NCBI GenBank assembly: GCA_934552695.1
Contig: CAKTER010000112.1
Location: forward strand, 1 to 5,360
Source of the DNA: an uncultured Eubacteriales bacterium
GTDB taxonomy: Bacteria > Bacillota > Clostridia > Lachnospirales > Anaerotignaceae
Length of the DNA stretch: 5,360 nt
Direction: 5' to 3'
The notes below the pieces were generated by a model. That model had not been told where the DNA came from and searched no databases. It was given only the letters and a program-made list of their open reading frames with translations. This document shows positions 5,350-5,360 of this stretch, piece by piece. Every line of letters starts with the position of its first letter. The stretch's first letter is position 1. The translations under genes and the position numbers were made by a program.

Positions 5350-5360
5350 GTCCTAAACTC

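Noticed and set aside
5318..5360. Start of a coding region at ATG 5318
   Set aside because: It is open to the window end, but the ATG overlaps the -10 element, lacks a ribosome binding site, and only 14 codons are visible.

Overview
The window looks like chromosomal DNA of a GC-rich member of the Clostridia; Oscillospiraceae or a close gut relative is my best guess. The basis is strong AGGAGG-type ribosome binding sites, Arg codons dominated by CGG, a metG-tatD pair as in Bacillota, and a myosin-cross-reactive-antigen type oleate hydratase. I could not run a search, so the taxonomy is inference.

Layout, all genes on the + strand. Positions 1-2627 hold a tight three-gene run: the 3' two thirds of metG (methionyl-tRNA synthetase, cut by the window start), then tatD (metal-dependent DNase/hydrolase, 1-nt gap), then a TetR-family regulator (16-nt gap). 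A clear intrinsic terminator at 2772-2807 closes this unit. Positions 2808-2909 carry a candidate promoter, a leader and a strong ribosome binding site for ohyA (2910-4685). OhyA is a full-length oleate hydratase with its FAD motif and both expected catalytic residues, Glu82 and Tyr201. A second intrinsic terminator follows at 4724-4752.

Positions 4753-5360 contain no convincing gene but are not featureless. In order they hold three exact copies of a 12-mer; a GC-rich stretch with at least six hairpins, two of which show almost the same 16-nt sequence in their loops on unrelated stems; a heptamer repeat that puts seven evenly spaced GGG runs on the minus strand (G-quadruplex potential); an AT-rich stretch with roughly helically spaced T-tracts; and a good extended -10 promoter firing out of the window into a hairpin leader.

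How the parts may work together: metG and tatD are housekeeping genes. The TetR gene at the end of their transcript is the obvious candidate regulator of the adjacent ohyA, and TGATAAA palindromes between the two genes are candidate operators. OhyA would hydrate host- or diet-derived unsaturated fatty acids such as oleate, which detoxifies them. I found no clear evidence of a wholly new multi-gene system. The least explained part is the hairpin and repeat region at 4800-5100.
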